The notes under the pieces are model-generated. The model ran no database searches and was not told the DNA's origin. It worked only from the letters and a program-made list of their open reading frames with translations. The translations under genes were made by a program, and so were the position numbers. This document shows, in pieces, positions 45,131-54,213 of a stretch of DNA of 64,000 nucleotides (positions are counted from its first letter, which is position 1; each line of letters opens with the position of its first letter). This DNA is from Nostoc linckia z4 (GTDB lineage Bacteria > Cyanobacteriota > Cyanobacteriia > Cyanobacteriales > Nostocaceae), in contig NZ_LAHA01000018.1 of NCBI RefSeq assembly GCF_002608075.1, positions 45,483 to 109,482 on the forward strand, given 5' to 3'.

Positions 45131-45161
45131 AAAAAGCCCCTGGTCAAGTCAATACCAGGGG
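45131..45161 (-). terminator. terminator hairpin at the end of the small-RNA array
   Basis: On the minus strand CCCCTGGT and ACCAGGGG pair over 8 bp (positions 45137-45161), followed by CTTTTT. It is the last in the series of minus-strand terminators. The body above it (to about 45230) only weakly resembles the other units, so it may be a diverged unit or a general stop for read-through. Confidence 0.6.
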
Positions 45162-45290
45162 TATCCATCTTTATTCCCTGATATATAGAATGGCATCTGC
45201 ATGTCTATGATAGATAGCTAGTTATGCAATATTTTCATAATATCAATGACGTTTTTGCAATTAGATTGGTAATTGGCGCAAAAACTCAGT

Positions 45291-45402
45291 AAAAAGGCTT
45301 AGCACTGAGCTAAGCCTTAATATGTTTAGTGCTAAAAGAGACATCGAAATTAATTTAAACTGAGTTTACAGACAGTTCATCTTCCTATAGGATGTGTCCA
45401 AG
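45291..45402 (-). ncRNA. candidate small RNA, array unit A
   Basis: Minus strand: a TAGAAT box (45404-45409) precedes GGACACATCC, the conserved CCTATAGGAAGATGAAC, an AAATTAAT block, and a terminator with 10-bp stem AAGGCTTAGC/GCTAAGCCTT (45294-45318) and TTTTT. The length of about 110 nt and block order match units B, C, E, F and G. The ATG in the conserved block reads only four codons here, so a peptide is unlikely. Confidence 0.55.
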
Positions 45403-45442
45403 TATTCTAAAAACTGCTAAGCAATTACCTAATAATTTTTAA

Positions 45443-45551
45443 TAAAAGGCTTGGCTAGGCCAAGCCTCTATATATACCAAGCATTTACTACACCAAGATT
45501 AATTTAGACTTACTCTTACTTTAGTTCATCTTCCTATAGGCTGTGTCCAAA
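45443..45551 (-). ncRNA. candidate small RNA, array unit B
   Basis: Minus strand: CAATATTTGGACACAGCC, then CCTATAGGAAGATGAACT, AAATTAATCTTGGTGTAG, and a terminator AGGCTTGGC/GCCAAGCCT (45447-45467) with TTTTATT. It is nearly identical to unit A in the 5' block, while the terminator stem has changed with pairing preserved. The ATG here is followed at once by a stop (AAC TAA). Confidence 0.55.
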
Positions 45552-45590
45552 TATTGAAAAATTTGATATACAATTTTTTGGTTACTGAAT

Positions 45591-45702
45591 AAAAAAAAGG
45601 TTTGGCTCTAAACCAAACCTGAACAATTGCTGTGCTTAACAACGTACTAAATTAATTTAGTTCTACTCTTTCTACAGATCATCATCCTAGAGAATGTGTC
45701 TA
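45591..45702 (-). ncRNA. candidate small RNA, array unit C
   Basis: Minus strand: CAATATTTAGACACATTC, CTCTAGGATGATGATCTG, AAATTAATTTAG, then the terminator AGGTTTGG/CCAAACCT (45598-45620) with eight Ts. The stem differs from A and B by a C to T change matched by G to A on the other arm (GGC/GCC to GGT/ACC). Confidence 0.55.
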
Positions 45703-46207
45703 AATATTGTGAAATTTGGTATTTATTTATTTTGTAAAAATATTGACTATTTTAATTCCAGTACATATAAAAATATACTAGTATATAGTCCTAAAGTATG
45801 AAAAATAGTTCATAAATTCATAAACTATTTTATACTAAAGGTTTATGCGGTAGAGTGCTAAGTTTAAAATAACTCATCTTCAATTTGAAAAATCTGATTA
45901 CCACCCTGTACTCACCAATACCACTTGCTACAAGTCTCTTAACTCCACTCCCAACCCAAATTACTATATGACTCCTATTTGATTGGGTGAAAATAACTCT
46001 GTACAGCCATACTCTCTGAAACCCTTTTACCTTACTACACAAATAATTTCAGATATTAAACCGGATTCCTATATCTTTGATTGCAAGTTAGTATAAATTC
46101 AAAAATTAAAGCAGATTAATGGATGCATACCTGTGTCAACGGTAAGCGCAAACATAATTTCTAAGAGATAGATTTTAAACACTATCTTTAGTTCATATTC
46201 ACATTTG

Positions 46208-46236
46208 AAAAAAAACCCTGGATATTATTCCAGGGT
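46208..46236 (-). terminator. minus-strand terminator, possible diverged unit D
   Basis: ACCCTGGA and TCCAGGGT form an 8-bp stem (46215-46236) with a 6-nt loop and are followed on the minus strand by TTTTTTTT. The preceding sequence does not clearly carry the GACACA/CCTATAGG block, so the unit is only tentatively part of the array. Confidence 0.6.
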
Positions 46237-46323
46237 ACATACACGTTTTTCAGGCATTAACAGGCTGAATATTAACTCTAGAAAATAGTTTATTCTACTA
46301 TCTAAAGAATGATACTAAGACCG

Positions 46324-46350
46324 CTACATATATGATATATGTAGTTTTTT
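46324..46350 (+). terminator. plus-strand terminator hairpin
   Basis: CTACATATA and TATATGTAG pair over 9 bp with a 3-nt loop, followed by TTTTTTG. It points opposite to the array and would stop transcription entering from 46.0-46.3 kb; no gene is associated. Confidence 0.5.
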
Positions 46351-46626
46351 GTTGCATAATCTAGCTATACATAACAAATTTCAAAAAATATGAACTAGCC
46401 TATCTGTGTCTCAGAGTTAGGCACAGAGCCTATTTGAATTCTGAATTAAATTATCTAGTATTTGGGGATACTAAAAAGTAGTATTTGAAAATTTTTTTAT
46501 GACTTTAGTAGGGTATCAAATAGATTACCAGTTGGTATCGCTCTTTTATTGATACAGAATTATCGTTAGAGGTGATGGAGTAGGTATCTTACTGGCCATT
46601 TAGAAATTTTTGGCGAATTACTGATG

Positions 46627-46733
46627 AAAAAGGCATGGCTAAAAGCCACGCCTCCTATATACCAAGTGTTTACCATACTTAGCTAATTTAAGATTAGTTT
46701 TATTTCAGTTCATCTGTCTATAGTGTGTTTACA
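46627..46733 (-). ncRNA. candidate small RNA, array unit E
   Basis: Minus strand: AAACACACTATAGACAGATG, AACTGAAATAAAAC, ACTTGGTATATAGGAGGC as in unit B, then a terminator (46631-46653) AGGCGTGGCT/AGCCATGCCT with TTTTTC. One pair is G-U on the minus strand but A-C on the plus strand, which supports transcription of the minus strand. Confidence 0.55.
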
Positions 46734-47046
46734 AAATGTTTAGAATCTGTTGATAAATCAATATTTTTAAGACATAAAAAAAATATTTTGTCTAGATATA
46801 AATCCAAAAAGATAAATTTATATGATTTATACAAAAATATACTGTGTAATAGTATTTATCAATAAAAATAAAAAAGCGTCAGTATAGTCTAATAAAAATA
46901 TAATAACATCAAAAAGACATAAAAATACTATTTATATAAAAACAAGTACCTGTGTAATTGTGAACAATATCGGTGTTGACTGTTGACTGTCAACAACCTT
47001 AAGATCTAAATATTTGACAAATTATAGGAATTTTATTTAATTTTTC

Positions 47047-47150
47047 AACAAAATTCCGTACACTTTACTCTTTTATAACCCTCTTGCCTATTACCTATTG
47101 CTTATTGCCTGCCTAGATAGATATGTTCATTAATCAAATCGGACGGCTAT
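47047..47150 (+). repeat. inverted repeat partner 1 (about 100 bp)
   Basis: AACAAAATTCCGTACAC..CTCTTGCCT..CTAGATAGATATGTT..AATCAAATCGGACGGCTAT. The same blocks occur in reverse at 47747-47832 with scattered changes and one deletion. The pair flanks units F and G of the array and could form a large stem or be two copies of one element. Confidence 0.55.
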
Positions 47151-47210
47151 ATTTAATTCTGCCAATCACAACAGATGCGGATGGTAAATGTAATTAATCA
47201 AGAAAGGCTT

Positions 47211-47306
47211 GGTAGTTAACCAAGCCTTAGGTAAGAGTAGAGTCTATCAGGAGAATTTAGTCATTTTAACTGAGGAATACATCTGTCTAAAGAGAGTAGA
47301 CAAATA
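47211..47306 (-). ncRNA. candidate small RNA, array unit F
   Basis: Minus strand: AGATATTTGTCTACTCTC, TTTAGACAGATGTATTCC, then AAATTCTCC and the terminator AAGGCTTGGT/ACCAAGCCTT (47214-47238) with TTTCTT. This is the most diverged 5' block, but the order and the GACAGATG core match unit E. Confidence 0.45.
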
Positions 47307-47343
47307 TCTTATCAATTTATTTATAAATATCTATACTAATAAT

Positions 47344-47452
47344 AAAAAGGCTTAGCGGATTGCTAAACCTCCTTAGAAAGCAGTTATTCGACACACCAGA
47401 ATTAATTTAAACTTGGTCTTCGTTATAGTCATCTTCCTCTAGGATGTATTGA
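47344..47452 (-). ncRNA. candidate small RNA, array unit G
   Basis: Minus strand: AATATTCAATACATCC, CTAGAGGAAGATGACTAT, TTTAAATTAATTCTGGTGTG, then the terminator AGGTTTAGC/GCTAAGCCT (47348-47370) with TTTTTATT. One stem pair is U-G on the minus strand and C-A on the plus strand, again favouring minus-strand RNA. It is the promoter-distal end of the array in coordinate terms and the first read if transcription enters from the right. Confidence 0.55.
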
Positions 47453-47746
47453 ATATTTATGAAATCTGATAAGCTTCCTTCGTTGCATCTAAATTACTGT
47501 TGATTGTTGACGGTTGACTGTCAAATAACCTCATGATTAATTCCAGTTTTGTATCATTTAGGAATAGATAGAGGTTTGGAATCTAGAGAAAATTCAATAA
47601 AATTAGGACACATATTTGATTTTTGAAATATAGGTAGCATCTATCCAGGACTTTAATCCATAATCCTTTCATCGAAAATTGGTATTATTGCTTGCTTCGT
47701 TGTGGCGGTACGTAGTGGAACCCAAGGAATTCTCGAAAATCTTGGA

Positions 47747-47832
47747 TTATAGCAGTCCGATTTGATTTATAAACATATTTATCTAGGTAGGCAAGAGGTT
47801 TATAGAAAATTAAAGGGTAGGGAATTTTGTTC
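47747..47832 (-). repeat. inverted repeat partner 2 (about 85 bp)
   Basis: Reverse-oriented partner of 47047-47150: ATAGCAGTCCGATTTGATT, then ATCTAGGTAGGCAAGAGG and GGGAATTTTGTT. Confidence 0.55.
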
Positions 47833-48047
47833 GCAAATTAAATAGCAGTCCTATAGCTGTGGGATTTTGCTACATTCTCTAACTGAATTTAAATTTATAC
47901 ACTTACAGCAGTTTTGGTGGTATTTAGGCCACAATTGAGGCGGTGAATGGTGAGTAGTGAGTAGGGAGTGGTGTAGCTGAATTACTTGAAAAGCGTTCTA
48001 ATTAAGTATTAAAAATTATTAGCGTACGTAGTCCCCATTTTCTATAA

Positions 48048-48169
48048 TAGACTTCTAAGAGAAGTCGGGAAAAGGAAAATGGGAAAGGTTTGGTATTTTC
48101 CCTTTCCCCAATAAAGATGTATCCCTTTGACCACAAGAGTGCAAAAAGCAATTGATTGCGAGAGGTCTA
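48048..48169. mobile_element. purine-rich foldback element, family 2, copy e
   Basis: Bounded by TAGACTTCTAAGAGAAGTC and GCGAGAGGTCTA, with GGTTTGGTATTTTCCC and AAGAGTGCAAAAAGCA inside. It begins and ends with TA. Confidence 0.65.
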
Positions 48170-48808
48170 ATCTTAAGTTAAGTGCAATAATTGAAAAATC
48201 AACTTATGCTTCAAGTTTATGGTAAACTAATGAACAGTTTAGAATGGCTATATTTAAATGTTTGTGCTTAGCAAAACTATACAATACTTAGCTAATTTTT
48301 TACTAATTTAAATGTCAGTTAAAATACTGCTTATATGTTCATGCATTCTATTACATTTGTCAAAAAATGAAATTCTATTTGTGAAACTTGATAGAATAAA
48401 TGATAACTATTAAAGTCTATTGATTGCTTAGACCTTAGTAAATAATTTGACAATTAATAGTAGGATTACTTAATTTGTAGTATCTTTTTTTTAATCTGTT
48501 CGCGTAATATTTTAAGCAATGGTGTTGCAAGTAATCATTTGAACTTTCTAAAGCTTTACTATATAAATTTATTATGAACCAATTAAGAAAATATTTCGCA
48601 ATTTTGCGTATGATTGAAAAGTATCTGCCAATGCTGTAAGTTTGAGGTTCTTTTACCTCAATCTTTTTTGTTTGGGCAAGGACGATCGCCCAAGTCAAAC
48701 CAAAAGAAAACCATTACCTCAGTAACCGTTATTTTATCGTTTTGAGGAAGTCTCGTCTGTATATCTCAAGAAAGACAATGAATCCTAATAAAATGTTCTG
48801 GAGAAGAG

Positions 48809-49264
48809 ATGTATTTGGCACATTCATTCACGAATGATGAAAAAAAGCAAAACTCTCACCAGCCTTTGATTTTGGTAGTGGAAGACAATAATGATAGTCT
48901 TCTGTTGATTAGCTATGCTCTAGAGTCAATAGGTTGTAGATTCATTTGTCAGACAGATTGTTCTGCAACGGTGTTGGTAGCTAAAGAATATCAACCAGAC
49001 TTGATATTGCTAGATATTTTATTACCAGGTCTCAGCGGTATTGATGTTGCATATCATTTGAAGCAAGAACCTCTAACTTACCAAATTCCAGTGGTTGCAG
49101 TCACAGCCTTAGCCACTAAGGAGGATCGAGAGCGTATTTTGAGAGCGGGTTTTAATGATTACATTAGCAAACCCTACATGATTGAGGATTTAGAGGCTGT
49201 AATTCGTCGGGCGCTAAAGGGAGAATTCAGTTTTCACTCAGCTTTTGAGGTTTGCCAAGATTAG
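48809..49264 (+). CDS. single-domain response regulator (CheY-like)
   Basis: A 151-residue receiver protein: acidic pair in ILVVEDNND, phospho-acceptor Asp69 (LILLDILLPG), VTALA and the Lys in ISKPYMIEDL. A 15-residue N-terminal extension and a short C-terminal tail carry no output domain. It probably relays phosphate or controls a partner by binding. It is convergent with a receiver-kinase gene at 49304, a possible phosphodonor partner. Confidence 0.88.
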   Translation: MYLAHSFTNDEKKQNSHQPLILVVEDNNDSLLLISYALESIGCRFICQTDCSATVLVAKEYQPDLILLDILLPGLSGIDVAYHLKQEPLTYQIPVVAVTALATKEDRERILRAGFNDYISKPYMIEDLEAVIRRALKGEFSFHSAFEVCQD

Positions 49265-49303
49265 TAATGTAGCAGGGTTTTTTGGTGTCTGAATTTTACG
49301 GTG

Positions 49304-50446
49304 TCAACTGCTATATTCAAGGTTTTTGGGTAGTTCGACAGTAAATAAACTGCCTTTACCTACTTCAGAAGTGACTTGGATAGTTCCTGTGTGTGCTTCT
49401 ACAATTCGGTGGGATAGATGTAGTCCTAAACCACTACCTGAACGTTTGTTTCTGCCTTGCCGAAATCGCTCGAAAATTGTTGCTTGCTCTTCAGGCGCAA
49501 TTCCATATCCTGTATCTTCTACCTCAATTGTTACCCAATCTTGAGGTTTAGAATTTTTTGGTGATTTTTCAAAAATGCGGACTGTGATGCCTCCTGTGTC
49601 TGTAAATTTGATGGCATTTGCAATTAAGTTGTATAGTACCCGTCTGAGTTCAAAGCGATCGCCCATAACCATAGCAGTATTTTTATCCTGTGGGTTTAAT
49701 CCACTAGTATCTACTTTCAAAGTCAAATTTTTTTCATTAGTCAGAGGTGTGATTTCACTCACCACTTCTTGAGCGATTTCTGCTAAATCGCATATTTCCC
49801 AATTTAAAGTTTTTTTACCGGCTTCAAAGCGATAAACTTCTAGGAGAGTGTTCACCATCTGCATTAAATTTTGGTTACTGCGAATCATGACGGCGATCGC
49901 TTTTTTCATTTCCGGCGAAATTTTGCAGAATGTTTCCATCTCAAACAAATTCAACATGCGATCGGCCGCTACCAACGGAGTTCGCAAATCGTGAGTCAAG
50001 CGGGAAACAAAGTCTTCTCGCTGGCGCGCCATTTTTTGTTGTTCGTCGAGACTGTGTTTGAGGCGTAAAAGCGATCGTACTCTTGCCAAAAGTTCATCGG
50101 TATCAAATGGTTTGCGAATAAAATCATCAGCACCAGCATCCAAACCTTCCACAACGCTAGATTCATGGAAAGCAGTAATCAACAAAATTGGGATATAACT
50201 ACTAATTGCACGGTTATTGCGAATCCGGCGGGTAACTTCATAACCATCCATCCCCGGCATCATTACATCTAATAAAATCAAATCCGGTGGAGATTGTTCA
50301 ATTTTTCGCAAAGCAGTTATCCCATCTGAAGCTAAATCAACTTCATAACCTTCACTTTCTAGAATCGTTTGTACCAAAATCAAATTATCTCGCGTATCAT
50401 CAACTGCGAGAATGCGATCGATTTTATAATTTTCAACTACAGACAT
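49304..50446 (-). CDS. receiver-first hybrid histidine kinase
   Basis: 380 residues: an N-terminal receiver domain (Asp60 in ILLDVMMPGMDG), a short coiled linker, a HisKA dimerisation domain with His152 (RLTHDLRTPL), and an HATPase domain with the N box NLIANAIKFTDTGG, VEDTGYGIAP and GSGLGLHLS. No membrane helix, so it acts in the cytoplasm and the receiver may set the kinase state. The next gene upstream on the same strand (50483) has the same build, separated by 36 bp, so the two form an operon. Confidence 0.88.
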   Translation of the reverse strand: MSVVENYKIDRILAVDDTRDNLILVQTILESEGYEVDLASDGITALRKIEQSPPDLILLDVMMPGMDGYEVTRRIRNNRAISSYIPILLITAFHESSVVEGLDAGADDFIRKPFDTDELLARVRSLLRLKHSLDEQQKMARQREDFVSRLTHDLRTPLVAADRMLNLFEMETFCKISPEMKKAIAVMIRSNQNLMQMVNTLLEVYRFEAGKKTLNWEICDLAEIAQEVVSEITPLTNEKNLTLKVDTSGLNPQDKNTAMVMGDRFELRRVLYNLIANAIKFTDTGGITVRIFEKSPKNSKPQDWVTIEVEDTGYGIAPEEQATIFERFRQGRNKRSGSGLGLHLSHRIVEAHTGTIQVTSEVGKGSLFTVELPKNLEYSS

Positions 50447-50482
50447 GATTTATCAACTTTTATCAATTTTTTTAGCAGTAAC

Positions 50483-51817
50483 TTATAGTTTAAATTTGGG
50501 AGAACCTATGGGTGATTTTCTCCCTGGAGCAGATGATTGATGGGGATTTTTAGCAGAACAAAAAACCCCATCTTTTTCCCAATGTAAGCTTTGAGGCTCC
50601 ACTGCTACAGTTGCTAATGTTACTTGGCGTGGCAATTCTATTCTAAACATTGAACCGATGCCTAGTTGGCTCTCTAGAACTATTTTGCCACCCATCATTT
50701 GTACCAATGAATCTACAATAGCTAAACCCAGACCAGTGCCTGGATATTTCCGAGTAATAGTTTGATCGACTTGGCGAAATGCTTCAAAAATAAGTTTGAA
50801 ATCTCTAGGTGCTATACCAATACCTGTATCTTTAACGATAATTGCCACTCGATTAGCGGGTAGTTCCTTAATCTCAACTAAAATTTCACCGGATTCTGTA
50901 AACTTTATGGCGTTAGAAAGCAAATTGATTAAGATTTGTTTAACACGAAATGGATCGTTAAATCCCAAAGGATTTTGTAAATCGATTTCCACCAGCAATG
51001 AGAGATTTTTCGCCTCTGCTAAAGAATGCATTTCTCCAACAGCTGTGTTTACGATCTTAGAAATATCAAATATTTCTGGTTTTAAGTCTAATCGTCCAGA
51101 CTCCAACTTAGAAAAATCCAGAACTTCATTGAGCAGCATTAACAAATGCTTACCATTATTTAAAATGCGCTCAACCATATCCGCTTGTTGGTGTGTTAGT
51201 TGACCGAACTTTGGACGCAAAAGTATTTGTGAAAAACCAATAATCGCATTCATTGGCGTTCTCAGTTCGTGGGACATGGTAGCTAAAAAATGTGATTTTA
51301 GCCGCGATGCTTCCAATAATTTAAAGTTTTGGATTTGAATTTGTTGCTGTTGTCTTTCTAATTCTTGGTTTTTACGAATCAGTTGTTCGTGACTTTCTCT
51401 GAGTTGCTGGTTTGCCAAAGCTGCCTGCATTTCAGCACGATGAACTCGAATGGCATTCCGCAAAATATGTGCCAATATTTCTGAGGATATTCTAGACTTA
51501 GAAAGATAGTCTGTAGCACCAGCTTTCATTAATTCAACAGCGATTTGTTCATCTCCTTGTCCAGTTAGGACTACTAGAGGAACTTTGATATCCGAAGCGC
51601 GTATGTTTTGGATGAGAGTTAATCCATCTTGGTCTGGTAAGCGATAGTCAAGGAAAACACAATCATAAGTGGTGGTGCTTAATACAGAAAATGCATCATG
51701 ACCATCGCTGACTTCAGACAGATGCATTTGCACGCCGGCTTTTGTTAAGGCACGACGTACTGCCATCCGGTCTACTTCGTCATCGTCTACAACCAAAATT
51801 TTCAGCGTCTCTTCCAT
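50483..51817 (-). CDS. receiver-first hybrid histidine kinase
   Basis: 444 residues: a receiver (Asp57 in CVFLDYRLPDQDG), a long coiled coil (about 130-170), HisKA with His183 (TMSHELRTPMNAIIGFSQ), HATPase with LLSNAIKFTESGEI, KDTGIGIAP and GTGLGLAIV, and a 55-residue polar tail ending SPKFKL. Soluble. It is the first gene of a pair with the kinase at 49304. The tail has no domain I recognise. The cognate signal is unknown; phosphorelay with the nearby single receivers is plausible. Confidence 0.88.
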   Translation of the reverse strand: MEETLKILVVDDDEVDRMAVRRALTKAGVQMHLSEVSDGHDAFSVLSTTTYDCVFLDYRLPDQDGLTLIQNIRASDIKVPLVVLTGQGDEQIAVELMKAGATDYLSKSRISSEILAHILRNAIRVHRAEMQAALANQQLRESHEQLIRKNQELERQQQQIQIQNFKLLEASRLKSHFLATMSHELRTPMNAIIGFSQILLRPKFGQLTHQQADMVERILNNGKHLLMLLNEVLDFSKLESGRLDLKPEIFDISKIVNTAVGEMHSLAEAKNLSLLVEIDLQNPLGFNDPFRVKQILINLLSNAIKFTESGEILVEIKELPANRVAIIVKDTGIGIAPRDFKLIFEAFRQVDQTITRKYPGTGLGLAIVDSLVQMMGGKIVLESQLGIGSMFRIELPRQVTLATVAVEPQSLHWEKDGVFCSAKNPHQSSAPGRKSPIGSPKFKL

Positions 51818-53392
51818 CGGTTTTAATTTTCGCCGTAAAACATAGGTTGATGTATAACATTTCTTTTTTCAGATTATCCTATTAAAGAATGTAAGATTTT
51901 CTGAGATCTAAAATCTGTAACTTAATTAACTAAGACCTTTTGTAATATATCCAAGTATGTTAAAAATTCCCAAATCAGAAAACTTGAAAAATAAAAACAA
52001 TATTTCCCAAATCAGTATACCAATCATCGGAGACTCGCGATCGATTCTGACTTTTGAATGGCAGCTGTCATAAATCTCTTGACCAGAGTAACACGCTGCT
52101 TCATAATGGAAGCTAATTTCTGAAACTAAATCAGCAATAGAAATATTTATTTGGCATATCTTCTTGAGGAGGGTAGCTGCGATCGCCGCCCGAAGTTCTA
52201 GCTGTCTCTAGTTCATCACCTGGAAAGTCAACTAGGTTAAAAATATTAATTTTCATGAATGTAAGCTTGACATTCATCAATATTAAAGAAATCCCAAAAA
52301 TCAACAACAGCACATTGTCGTTAACTGTTGACTGTCAACCGTCAACGCCAAACAATTATTTTTGGACTTGGAATTCCCTTAATTTTTTTATCCTCCATTA
52401 GTAGTAGACTAATCACAGTTGCAGGTGTTTCCTGAGAGTTAATTTTTGCTTGTTGTATCCAGAATATGGTTAATTGACTCTTGTATTGGCACTAAACTGC
52501 TGGCTTGTAACCAATACCTCAAAAGCAATTAGCAATTAACAAACTAAAAAATATTGAACTCAAGACAGTAAACAAGGCTAGTATAAAGTAAAATAAAATA
52601 CTTTATAGAGCTTAAAACAATTGTAAATGAGTCAGTTCACAACCGTCGTCAGTCATTAGTGAGAGTTGCACACTATTATTGTGTACCATAAGCTTGAGCA
52701 GTTTTACCCATCAGTTTGGTCAAACGAGGTAAATAAAGAAGTACTAGGTGTACTTAATTGATAAATTTTAAGGAATCTTAACCTCTTGGAATTATTGACA
52801 GTGTTGACTGTTGACTGTTGACAGAGCAGTGAAGAATTAGAGTTTATTCTCCTTATCCCCACCTCACCATCCCCCCATCTCCTTTGTCCACATTCCTGGC
52901 TTTGCACAAGATAATAGTAAATAACCAGGGGATCGTAGAAACTAAAAGCTGATTTTTGCACAAAAGTGAGAAATTTAGTATTCGTATCAATATTTCATCC
53001 TTTTTGTGCAACTCACCATATATCTCCGGCTAGATTTGTACTCTATCTAAATACAAAAAATTAGGATATTTATTATTTCTATCGGTGGATGCAGAGTTAT
53101 CAAAAGATCATCTATCTTTGGTTTGGGAAAATAAAGCGTAGGTAAGAAATAGGCGCTCAAGATGAGGCAGTGCGCTGGAAGTGTTTATCGACTTCCTAAC
53201 GCCGAACCCTCTTTCTTAGCAGCTGCCGTTCATAAGTCATAATAGAGAATGAATCTAATATAATTGACATATGGATTCATTAAGTATGATGGTGATTGTT
53301 GAACTATTTTGACTCCTAAATTCTTAACAGAAAAAGTAATTACAAAAGGTAATACTTTAAAAGATGCAAACAGTGTAAGAGTGAGTGTAGCG
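51818..53392. other. intergenic region, about 1.6 kb
   Basis: Apart from a family-1 element at 52285-52382 and a TTGACTGTTGACTGTTGAC run near 52804, it is AT-rich with no gene-like frame. It contains the upstream regions of the divergent kinase operon and the NarL-type regulator. Confidence 0.5.
52285..52382. mobile_element. miniature inverted-repeat element, family 1, diverged copy
   Basis: The right end reversed reads AAGGGAATTCCAAGTCCAAA, and the left end AAAGAAATCCCAAAAATC is its rough partner. The middle keeps the GTTAACTGTTGACTG/CAACCGTCAACG foldback. Less certain than the copies at 12593 and 44576. Confidence 0.45.
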
Positions 53393-54118
53393 ATGAGTGA
53401 AATTAGCATTATTTTAATTGAAGATCATGATTTAACACGAATGGGACTAAGGGCCGCATTACAGTCTCACAGTGCATTAAAAGTGATTGGTGAAGCTGCA
53501 AACGCTACTCAAGGATTAAAACTTTTGGAAACGGCAAAGCCAGATGTAGCCGTTGTCGATATTGGCTTGCCTGACATGGATGGTATTGAGCTGACCCGTA
53601 AATTCAGACGTTATCAAGCGGAAACTGGGGGACAGCCAGCAACCAAGATTCTCATCCTCACAATGGATCATACAGAGGATGCTGTACTTGCGGCTTTTGC
53701 GGCAGGAGCAGATTCTTATTACATGAAAGAAACAAGTATCAGTAAATTAACTGAGGCTATACAAGCGACTTATGGTGGCAACTCTTGGATCGATCCCGCC
53801 ATCGCCAATGTAGTTTTACGGAAGATGCGCCAAGGAATTCCTGGAGAAAGCCAAAGTTCTGACAAACCAAAAACCGTAAAAATCGAAGCCCTAGCCACAG
53901 AATACGAGCAAGTTTTGGAAACATACCCCTTAACCCAACGAGAATTAGAAATTTTAGAATTAATTGTCGCTGGATGTAGCAACGGGCAAATTGCCGAAAA
54001 ACTCTACATTACAGTTGGTACTGTCAAAACCCACGTTCGGAATATTCTCAATAAACTCTGTGCTGATGACCGTACCCAAGCTGCTGTTAGGGCTTTGCGT
54101 TCTGGGTTAGTAGCGTGA
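53393..54118 (+). CDS. NarL/LuxR-family response regulator
   Basis: 241 residues from ATG 53393; a TTG at 53309 would add 28 residues unlike any receiver. The receiver domain has Asp56 (VAVVDIGLPDMDG) and Lys in YYMKETS. After a linker comes a LuxR-type helix-turn-helix (LTQRELEILELIVAGCSNGQIAEKLYITVGTVKTHVRNILNKL). It should bind DNA as a phosphorylated dimer. Its kinase may be one of the hybrid kinases 2-4 kb upstream. The region after the stop is CCCATGCCC repeat DNA. Confidence 0.88.
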   Translation: MSEISIILIEDHDLTRMGLRAALQSHSALKVIGEAANATQGLKLLETAKPDVAVVDIGLPDMDGIELTRKFRRYQAETGGQPATKILILTMDHTEDAVLAAFAAGADSYYMKETSISKLTEAIQATYGGNSWIDPAIANVVLRKMRQGIPGESQSSDKPKTVKIEALATEYEQVLETYPLTQRELEILELIVAGCSNGQIAEKLYITVGTVKTHVRNILNKLCADDRTQAAVRALRSGLVA

Positions 54119-54213
54119 GGGATTGGGGAGATGGGGGAGATGGGGAGAAAGATTGCTACCTTGTCTACCTTGTCCCCCATGCCCAATGCCCCATGCCCAA
54201 TGCCCCATGCCCT

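Larger units (their letters stand above)
44462..48808. other. 4.3-kb region without protein genes
   Basis: This long AT-rich stretch has many stops in all frames. It holds one family-1 element (44576-44676), two family-2 foldback elements (44860-44977, 48048-48169), an array of repeated terminator-bearing units (45131-47452), a plus-strand terminator (46324-46350) and a pair of 85-105-bp inverted repeats (47047-47150 and 47747-47832). TTGACTGTTGAC foldbacks lie near 46977 and 47503. Short frames in it were judged spurious. Confidence 0.6.

Noticed and set aside
44989..45210. 73-codon plus-strand frame
   Set aside because: It runs across the terminator at 45131-45161, has no start signal and no family likeness.
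45291..47452. Short peptides encoded by the ATG in the conserved block of each unit
   Set aside because: Frames end after 2 to 12 codons and the residues differ between units, so a conserved peptide is not supported.
45131..47452. Identity with the NsiR1 tandem small-RNA locus
   Set aside because: As I recall it, NsiR1 lies upstream of hetF and shows a TCCGGA promoter motif; neither is seen here.
48435..48698. 87-codon minus-strand frame upstream of the response regulator
   Set aside because: Low-complexity, AT-driven frame with no ribosome site, no recognisable family and a sequence rich in Tyr, Lys and Asn as expected by chance.
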